The position numbers were made by a program, and so were the translations under genes. From Agapetus fuscipes (lineage: Eukaryota; Arthropoda; Insecta; Trichoptera; Glossosomatidae), in NCBI GenBank assembly GCA_951799405.1, contig OX637351.1, positions 4,372,251 through 4,436,250 of the forward strand: a DNA stretch of 64,000 nt, written 5' to 3'. This document shows positions 1-10,392 of this stretch, one piece after another (positions within the stretch are counted from its first letter, which is position 1; each line of letters opens with the position of its first letter). The notes beneath the pieces were generated by a model that did not search any database, had not been told where the DNA came from, and saw nothing but the letters and a program-made list of their open reading frames with translations.

Positions 1-372
1 GGAGACGTTTTAAATAAAAACAATTTAAGAATGAAAGTACAAAAAAGCACGATGAGATGGTTCGGGCATTTTGAAAGAATGGATGATGAACGACTAACGA
101 AGAAAGTGTTAAGAGGAAATGTCAGAGGATAGCGTGAATGGGGGAGACTGAGAAAGGAACGGATGAACAAAATAGGTGAGCTTGCGAAAGAATGGAACCT
201 GCAGAGTGAGAATAAGAGAAGAGTATGTATGAAGAAAGTGATGAATATTGAATAGATGAAAGAGGTATGCAAAGACAGAAAAAAGTGGAGACGCATCTGC
301 GGAGGTACCAATGAGTGAATGACCCCTAGTGAAACGGCGGCAGGATACAGTAACAGTAGCAGTAACAATTGG
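1..372 (+). mobile_element. LINE 3'-end fragment, family B (pseudogenised)
   Basis: In one frame from about position 30 this reads as the C-terminal tail of a non-LTR retrotransposon polyprotein (MRWFGHFERM, then KEWNLQSENKRR, then MKEVCKDRKKWRRICGG), with two in-frame stops. The same end, including the following GGCGGCAGGATACA and a short-unit tail, recurs at 22239-22753. It is a dead fragment whose upstream part lies outside the window. Confidence 0.8.
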
Positions 373-816
373 TTGTGGATGGAGGGCTCCCAGACTTTCC
401 TCGCACCAGGGCCCCCAGTGGTCTTAATCCGGGCCTGGCTGCAGCTGCTTCATAATGCACCAAGCTGAAAGCACAGCTTGTCATACTCAGCTGGTCACCT
501 AATGCACACATGACTAGAAGGAATCACTAGCTAAGGCCCTGTCTTCTCAACGTTAGCTTATGTAACTTTAAGCTGATAAAAAAAAAAACACACACACAAT
601 CAAAAGTGCGTCAGTTTCATTCCGTATAAAGTCGCTATGCCAACGTTGAAAATACCGGACCTAAAGGCCCGAATATAAAACATTTCGTTAACTCACCTCG
701 ATTGCGTAAAACGCTAAAAACGTATGAAAACTCAATCACTCTCTAAGAGTGCCGTCGTGTAATCCATACATTTTTTGTTTGTTTCCACGACTTATGGTTA
801 ATGCAATCCTATTCCT
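373..816. other. Unassigned intergenic sequence
   Basis: No convincing ORF, tRNA or repeat family was recognised here. It contains a poly-A and CA-rich stretch near 578-600. The small ORFs look incidental. Confidence 0.5.
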
Positions 817-1322
817 TGACTTATAGGTTGGTATGAGGCTGGCCACCCATACTGTAAAAAATGTTTAATTTTGCAAATGTCACTCGAGGTAGGGTGTTAA
901 CCCAAAATAAATACCGGCAAGGTGTACTGAGCCTTCAAAAGAAATGAGAACCAGCCCCTCCTAGAGCTGGTAACCCCCACTTCAACTGAAAGTGGTTGGT
1001 GTGAGGCCGGCCCCCTTACCTGTAAAAATAAATAGGTCCCGAATCGCCAAATGCGACCCCTTCGGGAATAACACAGGCAAGACGTTACACTATATGTGTA
1101 GCGTGGTTGAATCAAAAAAATACATCATTTTGTACCTAAGTACCCAACTTGTACTCCTGTTTCAGGGAAGGTCAGCAAAAGTTGCAGCATTTATATTCAT
1201 TTGAGATTTTTAATTTAATTTGTCAGTGCGAACTTGCACACTCCTGTTTGTGGGCAAACATTTAACGTGAATTTTAAATGTTAATATATCCTTTGCAACT
1301 TAGAGTATAGATTATAGATCCT
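817..1322 (+). mobile_element. LINE-A tail element, split by a nested insertion
   Basis: The head CCTTGACTTATAGGTTGG at 822 and the end motif (TTTGCAACTTAG, about 1290) define the dispersed 250-290 bp family whose sequence forms the 3' UTR of the LINE at 50032-51460. Here a SINE-B body (about 889-1110) interrupts it, and the rest resumes near 1150 with the CCTGTTTCAGGGAAGGTC block. Confidence 0.75.
889..1110 (+). mobile_element. SINE-B body, headless copy
   Basis: Matches the body of the tRNA-headed SINEs at 24592-24904 and 30375-30692 (AAATAAATACCGGCAAGG, then CTTACCTGTAAAAATAAA, then a GTTACACTATATGTGTAGC end). The tRNA-like head is missing. It sits inside a LINE-A tail. Confidence 0.65.
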
Positions 1323-1644
1323 TCGTATTTTTATTAATTATTTAACTATTCCTCACGCTACTCGTAATCTGGCAACTATCCCACAAGGAGTGCCACTAGC
1401 TTCAGTATGCTATTAGCTTCAGTAACATCGAACCACTGACTTTTCGAATCATTTGTGAAAGATGCACTGAGTGTATATCTTTATAACTTAGATTGTAAAT
1501 TTAGGATTATAGCAATGAATAAAAAAAACATAATTTTGTTCCTAAGTATCTTTATTAGAGAGTAAAATATTAGTTATTTAAAAAAAAGACATGTCTTAAC
1601 ATAAAATATGTATCATAAGGTTTATTTACATTTTAACAAATTTC

Positions 1645-1735
1645 CTTGACTTATAGGTTGCTATGAGGCTGACCACCCATACTGTAAACTGTTTCAATAT
1701 GCCAGTGTCACAACAGTTTCAGGGAAGGTCGGCAA
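1645..1735 (+). mobile_element. LINE-A tail element, truncated
   Basis: Begins with the family head at 1645 and keeps the CAGTTTCAGGGAAGGTCGGC block, then stops; the 3' two thirds are absent. Confidence 0.7.
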
Positions 1736-1779
1736 GAAGACAAGTTGGAATTCTCAGTCTTTTTTATCGATATTACCAC

Positions 1780-2150
1780 GGAGCTTGTTCTAATGAACTC
1801 CATTCATTAACCCTCCCCCTCTCATTTCAGAAAGGGAAACTCGTAGTACGACTCTCATTCATCCCTTTGCAGTCGATCTCAAAACTATGAGAACTTGACT
1901 TTTCATGACTCATTCCTTTGCCAAACTGCCCGTGAATGGAATGATCCACCAGTATCTGTGTTCCCTTCCCAATTTAATCCGGTTTTATTCAAAACCAACA
2001 TCAATCGCCACTTCCTTGCAACGCCTCACGACAGCAGCAACAGCACAAGCAACACCTCTGCGGCACCCTTCTAGGGTGACATAGACCCCCAAGACTTTTA
2101 AGAATTGGGGAGCCTCCCGCACAGGATTCCTTAAGAAAAGGAACATCCAG
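1780..2150 (+). mobile_element. Decayed LINE RT C-terminus plus 3' UTR
   Basis: Across shifting frames the sequence gives SHPFAVDLKTMRT, then FAKLPVNGM / TAREWNDPPVSVFPSQF and FKTNINRHFLATP, which resemble the 'HPFAV...WN.LP.SVFP...F' tail of non-LTR RT proteins. The downstream block with TCCCGCACAGGATTCCTTAAG recurs inverted at 16302-16378, so this is the 3' end of a repeated LINE. Frameshifts show it is dead. Confidence 0.55.
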
Positions 2151-2202
2151 AAATTTTCGACCAATTGTTTTTTCTAAAAGCAGTAATAATAATACATAAT
2201 AC

Positions 2203-2440
2203 TAGGATGGTTTATTTCATCAGCGCTGTTTTCGTGTGAATCACACCTCAAGAGTCCTCTGCAGGCTTGGTCAACACAACAACAAGCGCCAATTACTGCA
2301 ACAAGACCCAGTCGCTGTAAGACTGGATGGACCAGTTTTCGGTTAAAGCACATGATTCTCTTTAACTACCAGAAGCGAATGTTTGAAAATCAAATAATAT
2401 TTTTGTGCTCCACCGATCGAACTCACCATCTTCTGATGAG
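2203..2440 (-). mobile_element. SINE-C (tRNA-derived), headless copy
   Basis: Shares with 6889-7168 (opposite orientation) the GTGTGAATCACACCTC block, the AAGACCCAG..GCTGTAAG..CTGGATGGACC block and the TTTTTGTGCTCC junction that precedes the tRNA-like head. The head itself is degraded. Confidence 0.65.
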
Positions 2441-2520
2441 TCGGAAGCAATAACAACTAGACTATCGACCGGTTGTTTCTCATCTTAATTATTTTTCAGA
2501 CATTTATGAAAATGATATCT

Positions 2521-2795
2521 CCTTGACTTATAGGTTGGTATGAAGCTGACCACCCATACTGTAAGCAATGGTTCACTTTCCAGGGTTTCCAGGGTTCACT
2601 TTCCAGGTTACTTTTCAGGGAAGGTCGGCAAAAGTTGAAAGGTTTATGTTCATTTGAGGTTTGGATTTTAAATTGTTAGTACACCCACAGCATTTGTAAT
2701 TGCGAACTTACACATGTCTATTTGTGGGCAAGCACTTAATGCGAATCTTAAATGTTAAAATACTTTTGCAATCTAGATTATATGTAGATAGATAT
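2521..2795 (+). mobile_element. LINE-A tail element
   Basis: Near-complete copy: CCTTGACTTATAGGTTGG head, CAGGGAAGGTCGGCAAAAG block, and an AGATTATATGTAGAT end. A short internal duplication (the GGTTCACTTTCCAGG segment) is private to this copy. It ends about 70 bp downstream of the zinc-finger gene stop. Confidence 0.75.
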
Positions 2796-2863
2796 ATACA
2801 TAGGTATAGATATCTAATCACCAATTTTAAGAATCGGAGTTGAACTGTAGTTTCATAAGCACA

Positions 2864-5563
2864 TTAACTGCAGACAAAATATTGTTGTTCACCAGTGTGC
2901 TTTAGCAAGTGCTTTTTAAAACGATATATCCATTTAGTTTTAAAATCACACTGATCACAAGCAAATGGTTTCTCATCACTGTGTGTCAATTTGTGGTTTT
3001 TTAAATTGAATTTTGAATTACTTTTAAAATCACACTGATCACAGGCAAATGGTTTCTCATCAGTGTGTATCAATTTGTGGTTTTTCAAATTGAATGTTGA
3101 ATTACTTAGAAAATCACACTGATCACAAGAAAATACCTTGTCATCTGAGTGCTTTGATATGTGTAGCTTCAAATTACTCTTATATTTTGTTTTAAAATCG
3201 CATTGATCACAAGTAAATGGTTGATTATCAGAATGTGATTTTAGATGTATTCTTATGTCACGTGCATATCTTCCTTTGAAATCACATAAGTCACAAGCAT
3301 ATCGTTTTTCAGCATCGTGTTTTGATTTGTGAACATCCAAAGAACTCTCATGGAATGTTTTATAGTCACACTGATCACAAGCAAATGACAGATTGTCAAT
3401 GTGTGTTAATTTGTGTGATATTAAAGTAGACAAACTTGGTGTCTGGTAATCACAGTCATCACAAACAAACGGTTTATCATCAGTATGTGTTAATTTGTCA
3501 CTGTCGATCGCATCCAAATCAGGAGTTTTGTTGTCACGCTGGATACAAGCAAATGGACCTCCACTTGCATGCAACAATTTATGATTTTTCAAAAGATCTA
3601 CCCTGTTAGTTTTATAATCACACTGATCACAGGCAATCGGTTTATAACCAATGTGTCTCAATTTGTGATATTTTAAATTCCTCAATTGTATTGTTTTATA
3701 ATCACACAGATTACAAGAAAAAGGTTTTTCATTGGTGTGCGTTAATACGTGATTCTTGAAATTCACATGATATCTTGCTTTGTACTCGCACTGATCGCAT
3801 GAAAATAATGCATAATCAGTGTGAGTTAACTTGTGATACTTTAAGCTACTCCTTTTTGTTGCTTTAAAATCACACTGATCACAACTGAATGTTTCCTGGG
3901 TGGTGTGTTCTAATTTGTGAGCTTTAAAACAACTAGAGAGTTTAGTTTTAAAATCGCACTCATCGCAAGCAAACCGTTTACCACCAGTGTGTGTTAATTT
4001 GTGAGAATTAAACACCTTAAAATTTATGGATTTAAAATCACACTGGTCACAAGCGAATGGTTTAAGACCGGCATGTTTAAGCTTGTGTCTTTTTAAGCAT
4101 CCATTATATGTAGTTTTGTAGTTGCATTCATCACAAGTTAATGTTGGTCTAGAAGCTTTTCTGATGGCTTTTTCACTGTTCTTTAGAGCAGCAACTCGTT
4201 CTTGTTGATCTCTGGAAGTGGATGATGTGCTATTTGATATTGAAGCTTGTTGATGATAACTTTTGATAAGCTCTAGAACGGACTTCCTAATAGAACTGTC
4301 ATCTGAAAACAACAAAAATGACTATTTTTAATATTTTCATTTAAATATCCAACACATGACCTGAAACAGGGGTGACTTTGCCAATGTCCCCCCTGTTTCA
4401 GGGAAGGTCGGCAAGAGTTGCAGGGCTTATGTTCATTTGATATTGGGTTTTTATCAGTGGCGTGCATTACTTTTTAGCCATGGGTAGGCAACAATTTGGG
4501 ATTTCCAGATGTAAATATATCGTAAAAAATATTATATTACATAATTATGTACATACGATAAATTATGACAAATACATCCTCAATAAATACTAAAAGAACT
4601 GCTTTTTGTCATTCAAAAAGAAAACATTAACAAAAACCAGAAATATATTGTTTTGCGGCTCGTTTGACACAACTTATAAGTGTAAACCATTGACTTGTGT
4701 GAACAATCTAAAATATACGGTAAAAACAAAAGGTAGGTACTCAGTTTACAAGTGGTACATCTCTCTCACAATATTGCATAGCTGTGTCTCATTCTTCTAT
4801 TTACTCTTTCTAACGTATTGCGTTGTCCCTTATTAGGCGCGCCTATTCGGCATAATAAATTGCGACGCTTTTTCTGCATGCGCTGGGCTGAGAGTTGTGT
4901 TGTTTACACGATGTTTGCTGCCTATTGATATTTTCTCGGCAGCAAACATCACAGGTCTACTCGTATATGAGTAGGGTCCTTTACAACCAATAACAAACTT
5001 CCCACACACGGCCCTGCCATGCAACGTCACAATTTTTCAGTCAGCGGGATTTGTGCCAAGTCCATTAATAATACAATGCTGTCATAAGATATGTTCCTCA
5101 AACATAGGAAATCTAAATCTAAGTTGCAAAGATATGTATCATTTGAGGTTCATATTAAATGCATTCCCACAAGCAGACACGCATAATTTCACGCTCACGC
5201 ATGTGGACCTACAATATAAAAAAAAACAATCTCAAATGAACATAAGCCCTGCAACTCTTGCCGACCTTCCATGAAACAGGGGTGACATTGGCAAAGTGGA
5301 CTATAATAAATCAAAATCACTATATTATGGACTACAATCTCACCTTGTGTAGTTATAGTAGCCTGCCTCAGCCCAGCATCAAAAACTGGGGCATCATCCC
5401 TTAGCGCAGCTTCATCCTCTTCTCCCGGCTCTAGCTTCACTGGGTGTTCCTCTATGTCTATGCCATACTCGTCCCCGCAATATCCACTTTCTCCTTCTAC
5501 AACATCAACTTCCCAAACTCTTTCTTCATCAACGGGCTCCTGTTTTATTGTGATTTGATCCAT
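2864..5563 (-). CDS. C2H2 zinc-finger protein, 15 finger units (two exons)
   Basis: Predicted 552-residue nuclear DNA-binding protein. Exon 1 (5563-5344) starts at an AAAATGGA context and encodes an acidic segment with two SUMO-like motifs (IKQEP, VKLEPGEE). The donor CAAG/GTGAGA and acceptor TTTTCAG/ATGAC (exon 2, 4302-2864) join in phase 1. Exon 2 encodes a Ser/Thr-rich linker and then 15 tandem 28-residue C-x2-C-x12-H-x3-H units from about residue 130 to 548, mostly starting CDQCD[FY]K. Unit 8 is broken: its second Cys is Arg and its first His is Asp, so it should not bind zinc. No KRAB, BTB or ZAD domain is seen. The DNA target is unknown. The intron (4303-5343) holds LINE-A tail pieces. 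Paralogues at 10393 and 13671 share architecture and junction phase. Confidence is high for the family and good for the exon structure. Confidence 0.88.
4378..4453 (+). mobile_element. LINE-A tail fragment in the zinc-finger gene 1 intron
   Basis: Short piece with CCTGTTTCAGGGAAGGTCGG and TTGCAGGGCTTATGTTCATT, matching the middle of the LINE-A tail family. It lies just beyond the exon 2 acceptor. Confidence 0.6.
5107..5302 (-). mobile_element. LINE-A tail element, 5'-truncated, in the zinc-finger gene 1 intron
   Basis: Reverse-orientation copy running from TAAATCTAAGTTGCAAAGAT to the GACATTGGCAAAGTGG block. It lacks the CCTTGACTTATAGG head and lies 42 bp from the exon 1 donor. Confidence 0.7.
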
Positions 5564-5605
5564 TTTTCACAATGTCATTGTTATGCCGGTTTTTGCGCTT
5601 CCAGT

Positions 5606-6567
5606 AGGGATGGGTCAGAGGCAGTCAGAGGAAAAAATATCGATACGCTTTGTTGGTATTCAAATTCAAAATATCGTTTTTTTTGCAGTATCTACATAAT
5701 CTATAACCAACGTAGCAAAGTATATAGGCATTTAAGCCTCATACGATACTCGCCACTGCCTGCGGGAAGAAGGCCTTTTCACTAATTTCGTTTCGTCACA
5801 TAGGTAGGCGATGGCAGGCGATGGGTAGGCTGGGCCAACCTACCTAGCTTGTTGGAATCAAAGGGGTTGAGGCAATGAATGAGGAATGAGGTAGGAAGCA
5901 GTGAGTCGTAGTGCTGAGGCTAATAATTATTAAATCTCTTTCCCTACTTTTGTGGTTTATGTTAATAAAAAAAATATATATTTAGTGTCAATCAAGGAAT
6001 ATAACACTGTGATTAATTATGAAATCACACAATCTTATATTTACCTTGGAATGTATTCCAGCTTTATTTTAAATTTAATGTATGATCATGGCAAAAAAAA
6101 ATAGAGCTTGTCTATTGTGGAGAATTTCTTATCACACCACAGCATTTCATATCCGTTAAAATTTTGACATCCGCGTGTTTGTTATTTTTGCGACGATCGT
6201 TCCGCTTGCGATAATTTTGTGTTTTAAAAGAAAAAGTGATATTTGAACAATGGTGTACAAATGCATAGTTACGAATTGTCGTGGGAATTATGATATCAAT
6301 TCTAAAGTGTCTGTTTTCAGCATACCCACGACAGAACCGCTACGCTCAAAATAACGCAGGCAGTGTACTCGCCCACAAGCAGACGACTATTCGCGGCCCA
6401 ATTTTGATTTTTGGAAAACGCGTTTCTATCCCCTGTCTCCCGTTAATGGCTTTTTCTAGATGAAATTTTGGTGTCCTTCGTCAGCGACGATATTATTTTT
6501 TATTTAACTATCGATATTTTGTAATCGAGCTTTTTTTCGATATTTTTTTTCTCATTTGCTCATCCCT
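5606..6567. mobile_element. TA-flanked DNA element with short GGGATG termini
   Basis: The segment begins TA/GGGATGGG and ends CATCCC/TA, giving short inverted ends and a TA target duplication. TATCGATA-type motifs lie near both ends (5639 and 6512). It separates zinc-finger gene 1 exon 1 from upstream sequence that sits next to the homologous exon in the paralogue, which supports an insertion. It contains a THAP-domain start at 6250. Superfamily is uncertain. Confidence 0.5.
6250..6354 (+). pseudogene. N-terminal THAP-domain fragment (34 codons)
   Basis: The ATG at 6250 opens MVYKCIVTNCRGNYD and then KVSVFSIPTTE before a TAA stop. This is the start of a THAP zinc finger: C-x4-C near the N-terminus and the V-x-V-F-x-I-P strand. 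The distal Cys/His ligands and the AVPTIF-type end are absent, so the domain cannot fold. It lies inside the TA-flanked element 5606-6567, so it may be a relic of a THAP transposase rather than a host gene. A splice immediately downstream cannot be excluded. Confidence 0.65.
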
Positions 6568-6584
6568 ATAGGAATGTCAAAAGT

Positions 6585-6650
6585 GACAGTTGCCATTACA
6601 GCTCAATGCTGTAAACAACAACGCATTTTCCTACATTTAATGAACATTAC
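6585..6650 (-). promoter_or_regulatory. Paralogous upstream block of zinc-finger gene 1 (displaced)
   Basis: GTGACAGTTGCCATTACAGC, then TCAATGCTGTAAACAACA and CATTTTCCTACATTT, match blocks at 12500-12565 and 13110-13175 that lie roughly 100 bp upstream of the other minus-strand zinc-finger first exons. Here the distance is about 1 kb because of the element at 5606-6567. A promoter or 5' UTR role is inferred from position. Confidence 0.45.
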
Positions 6651-6888
6651 GTCTGGGTTTTCTGATTTATTTGAATGGACTCGGCACAAATTCCAAAAAA
6701 AAATATTGTGAAATGACATGGGCAGGTTGTCAGCGAAGGCCTCAATGTTCACATAGTATTCTATCAACTTAAATATGGACCAGTCTACAGAAAACAACAT
6801 AATCCATTAAAAGTTCACTTCTTCTGGTTAGTTGCACATTTAAGGATTAAAAAATGATGTTTTTATCCTAAATGAAAAAGGGTGACTG

Positions 6889-7168
6889 GTCCGTAGCTCA
6901 GTGGTAACACTTCGGACTCTGAATGGGAAGGTTTTGGATTCGATTCCCGGCGGAGCACAAAAAATATACCATTTATTTTTTTAATTTGCTCTTTCTTGGG
7001 TTGAAAAATTCATAAACCTTTACCAATGACCGGTCACCAAAGGTCCATCCAGCCTTACAGCAACTGGGTCTTGCTTGAGAATTGGCGCTTTCTACAGCGA
7101 CGACCAAGCTGGCAGAGGGCTCTAGAGGTGTGATACGCACAAAAACAGCTAGCACCAAATAAATCAAC
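6889..7168 (+). mobile_element. SINE-C with intact tRNA-like head
   Basis: The head GGTCCGTAGCTCAGTGGTAA contains a pol III A box (TAGCTCAGTGG), and GGATTCGATTCC about 40 bp later is a B box. The body (CCGGTCACCAAAGGTCC, CTTACAGCAACTGGGTC, GTGTGATACGCAC) is shared with copies at 2203, 16365, 19076, 29377, 29553 and 29942. Because the head is followed by a shared body in several places, it is a SINE and not a free tRNA gene. Confidence 0.82.
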
Positions 7169-7609
7169 CATTTTTTTTATATGGCGAACTTATTTAGGTA
7201 GGGCGGTTACTTAAAGCATTTTTATAAATAAAAAATCATCAAATTATTAAATCAACTTTATTATGACAGAGTAAAAAAAGATAATTATTCTAAAAAAACA
7301 CGTATACACAAACAAGAACATCATACTAATAATTACTTAGTTCGGAATTTTTAAAAATGACTTTTGTAACTTAGGTGTAACGTAGGCTTTATGGCGTTTT
7401 GTGATGAAAGCCAAACAGGTGGGTCTTACAGCCATTTCACACTTGACACATTTTACCAACATCCTGCCCAGTTTGTCTATGATTTTTTTCAAACGAAAAC
7501 TTTTCACACTTCCATAGACAATCCGGGCAGATTGTTGTGTCTGAAAAGACCGTTAGACGTGTTCTGCCCGGTTTGTCTATGAATGACCAGAGAGATTGTA
7601 AAAGCTTTT
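7169..7609. other. Unassigned intergenic sequence
   Basis: Contains inverted copies of a TTTGTCTATG segment (about 7471 and 7574) around CCGGGCAG, possibly an eroded foldback MITE. No gene is supported. Confidence 0.4.
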
Positions 7610-7818
7610 TGGTATGCGGCTGACCACCCATGCTATAGAAAATGGTTCACTTTGCTAATGTCACCCCTGTTTCAGGGAAGGTCAGCAGGAGTTGCAGGGT
7701 GTATGTTCATTTGAGATTCGGGTTTTTATATGCGAACTTAAACATGTCTGTTTTGTGAAAATGCATAAAATGTGAATCTCTAATGTTACTTATAATTTGC
7801 AACTTAGATTAGATTAGA
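7610..7818 (+). mobile_element. LINE-A tail element, head-truncated
   Basis: Starts within the head at GGTATGCGGCTGACCACCCA, carries the CAGGGAAGGTCAGCAGG block and ends TTTGCAACTTAGATTAGATT, showing the tandem (TTAGA) tail. Confidence 0.75.
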
Positions 7819-8118
7819 TACATCACCACACTCTACGAGACTTTAGACCTGGTAATCCATAGAGAAACCAGGCAGAAAAAAAACCATGCGTCTAGTCTGC
7901 AACAGGCCTTACTCGGTTGATTTCCTGAGTAGTGCATCTTTCACAGCTCCGCTTGACTCTCTGGTGATGACTTCCAGGCTAATGGACCAGCATCACAGTC
8001 ACCAGAGTATAACTTAGCGCCCTTTCATATACGAGTATCCAATAAAACTTTTTATATTTATGGCACAAGGTTATAGCATTGCAGATATTTCTAAAGTTGA
8101 AGTTGAACAAATCAATAT

Positions 8119-8380
8119 CATCAATTCGACTGCTCCAAGGAAGACAGCACAAAGACAAAAAAGATAGTTTTGCAGGAAAGCCAATTGAATGTTATTTATT
8201 CCATGGAGTATTATGCATAAACTATTTTTTACATTCATTTATTAACAAATTTAAAAGAGATAGAGACACGGCTGTCATCTTGGAATGAAGATAATGATTT
8301 GTTACCTTCAGAAATAGAAATAAGTCAAAAACCTAAATTTCGGAGTCACTTCCTTCTTCCTTGGAGCAGTCGTATTGATG
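8119..8380. repeat. Inverted-repeat element (MITE-like)
   Basis: CATCAATTCGACTGCTCCAA near 8119 is mirrored by TTGGAGCAGTCGTATTGATG ending at 8380, an approximately 25-bp imperfect inverted repeat enclosing about 210 bp. No second copy was seen and no clear target duplication was found. Confidence 0.5.
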
Positions 8381-8528
8381 AGGCATTTACTCTGTAATGC
8401 TTCTTTTCAAAACTTCGTAAATGGTTACAGGGTGAGTACAATTTATTAGCGTACAACCAGCTTATGAAAAGACTTTAAGTACATCACATACGAAATATTA
8501 TTAAACTAAATACAATAAATTAGTGACT

Positions 8529-8776
8529 TGACTTATAGGTTGGTATGTGGTAGACCGTCCATGCTGTAGAAAATGGTTCACTTTGCCAATGTCACCCCTG
8601 TTTCAAGGAAGGTCGGCAAGAGTTGAACAGTGCATGTTCATTTGAAGTTTGGATTTTAATTTGTAAGTACAAATTCAGCGTTAGTAAGCGTGAACTTATA
8701 TGTGTCTGTTTGTGGGCATGCATTTGATATGAGTTTTGAATGTTACATATCTTTGCAACTTAGATTAGATTATATA
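8529..8776 (+). mobile_element. LINE-A tail element
   Basis: Head CTTGACTTATAGGTTGGTAT, the GTCACCCCTGTTTCAAGGAA block and the end TTTGCAACTTAGATTAGATT are present; this is a complete-length copy. Confidence 0.75.
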
Positions 8777-9405
8777 AAAGATATTGTAGCACTTTTTTTT
8801 TGCTTTTAGTTTAGTTTTAATTTTTATTTGACAATGTGAAGTTTGCATGTTAATAAATTGTACTCATCCTGTATCCACATACGACATACAAAGTTTATTT
8901 ATTTATTTTTAAGCAATCAAGTTCAAATAAACAATATTTTTTCATGTCACTGTAACTCCGTCGCTATTCCACTAGACGTGGCCTGAGCCTTTGTAAAGTT
9001 GCCTCCTCTTCTTTCTTTCCAAGCATCCCACTCGATTAACATCCATCAACTTTTTCATACTTTTCCCTTTCTTACATTTGCCGTGTATCCCTTACTTTCA
9101 CAGTTTTCTAAATCTGATCTAACAATACTGCATTCAGTCTTCCTTTCCCTTTTATACTTTTCACCATTTTTTAAAATGAAATTTTCACAATTAGGAATGT
9201 ATTTAATACTTGTCTATAATAAATAATGACTATGATATTAAACCAAATTTGCACTACACTTTCAGGTATATATTTGAGAAGTTGCACTACACATGCAGCT
9301 TAGATAGCTTAAGGCAAGTGGCTCAATAGACATCCAAATGAAAGATGCCAATATCCAGGAATGGATACAGATAGACGGAAAAAAAGCATTGATGTATATA
9401 TAGAG
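8777..9405. other. Unassigned; possible decayed LINE C-terminus on the minus strand
   Basis: On the minus strand around 9170-8990 broken frames give KKLMDVNRVG and CLERKKRRQL, vaguely like the ends of LINE proteins. Frames are heavily disrupted, so this is only a suggestion. The rest is AT-rich without recognised content. Confidence 0.25.
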
Positions 9406-9624
9406 CAGTGGCAAAGCGTGCCATACAAGCCGGTTCCCATCGGCTTCCCTTTTAAAATGATGTAACAAAGTAGTTAAAAAATATAGGCACAAAGTAAAAA
9501 AATACATTTAAAACCAAAGAAACAATACGTATTTTTCCCCATGCAGTCTACTTTATTATCATTTCTGCCTCATTTTAAACGGGAAACCGATGGAAACCGG
9601 CTTGTATGGCACCCTTCGCCACTG
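9406..9624. mobile_element. hAT-type MITE, 219 bp
   Basis: The termini are CAGTGGCAAAGCGTGCCATA and its inverted partner ending GGCACCCTTCGCCACTG, with inverted repeats of about 50 bp. It is flanked by 8-bp direct repeats ATATAGAG (9398-9405) and ATCTAGAG (9625-9632), differing at one base. An 8-bp duplication and CAGTGGC ends are typical of the hAT superfamily. It carries no ORF. Confidence 0.8.
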
Positions 9625-9632
9625 ATCTAGAG

Positions 9633-10392
9633 TGAATTAGAAACTGGAATATGGTAATGGAGAATTGTACGGGACACAACTGTCAGCCAGTCCTGTCATA
9701 CACCACGGTGGTGTAGATAAGTACCAATTTTACAATTTCATCAAAGAACTCTTACGTGTGTATGATAAAAAATATTTTTGATGAATATATTTTCAATAAA
9801 AAAAGTTTTATTAACAGGTTAAACAGAAAAAATAATGCCAACATTGTAGGGTGATATTTTACCTTCTCTGTTTAGAGTGAAGTGAAATTGAGAGCATTTC
9901 TGTTCTCTCTCTAACATAGGACAGTTTGCATTAATGCAAGAGATAGCATGTATTTTAGCTTTTAAAAAATTCTCCGTCCACTACATCATACATCAATGGA
10001 AAAAATAATGCATTAGCTGTATTGGTAGATTGACAATACATTATAAGAGAATGTCTAGAATCAAAGACGGCAATAAAGGAATTCTTCCCAATGATGAAAT
10101 AAATATATTGAAATACTGCCGTTGATATTTTTTGTGTAAGTTTATTTCATTATCAGAAAAAATCCTGGGCTGACTCAATGTGCGTCGATAGATCTTAACG
10201 CATCTATTTGAAGATAGCACGCAATAAAACATGGTGGCGCGGCAACGCTGATCGCTGTACAGTAAGATTGACAGCTGGTACCTGTACGGTAAGATCAGCC
10301 GACGCCCATTCAATCTACAGGCTACGGATCGCAGTCTTTGATTCTTTACTGCATACACGAAGATTCATAATAGAGATCCATACAGAAGAAAA
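9633..10392. other. Unassigned intergenic sequence 3' of zinc-finger gene 2
   Basis: AT-rich sequence downstream of the minus-strand zinc-finger gene. No repeat family or conserved ORF was recognised. Confidence 0.4.

Noticed and set aside
4456..5757. A hAT element from CAGTGGCGTGC at 4456 to CGCCACTG near 5757
   Set aside because: It would have to contain an intact exon of the zinc-finger gene, inverted similarity ends after 8 bases, and no 8-bp duplication was seen.
6889..6960. A genuine tRNA gene
   Set aside because: The head continues into a SINE-C body shared by six other loci.
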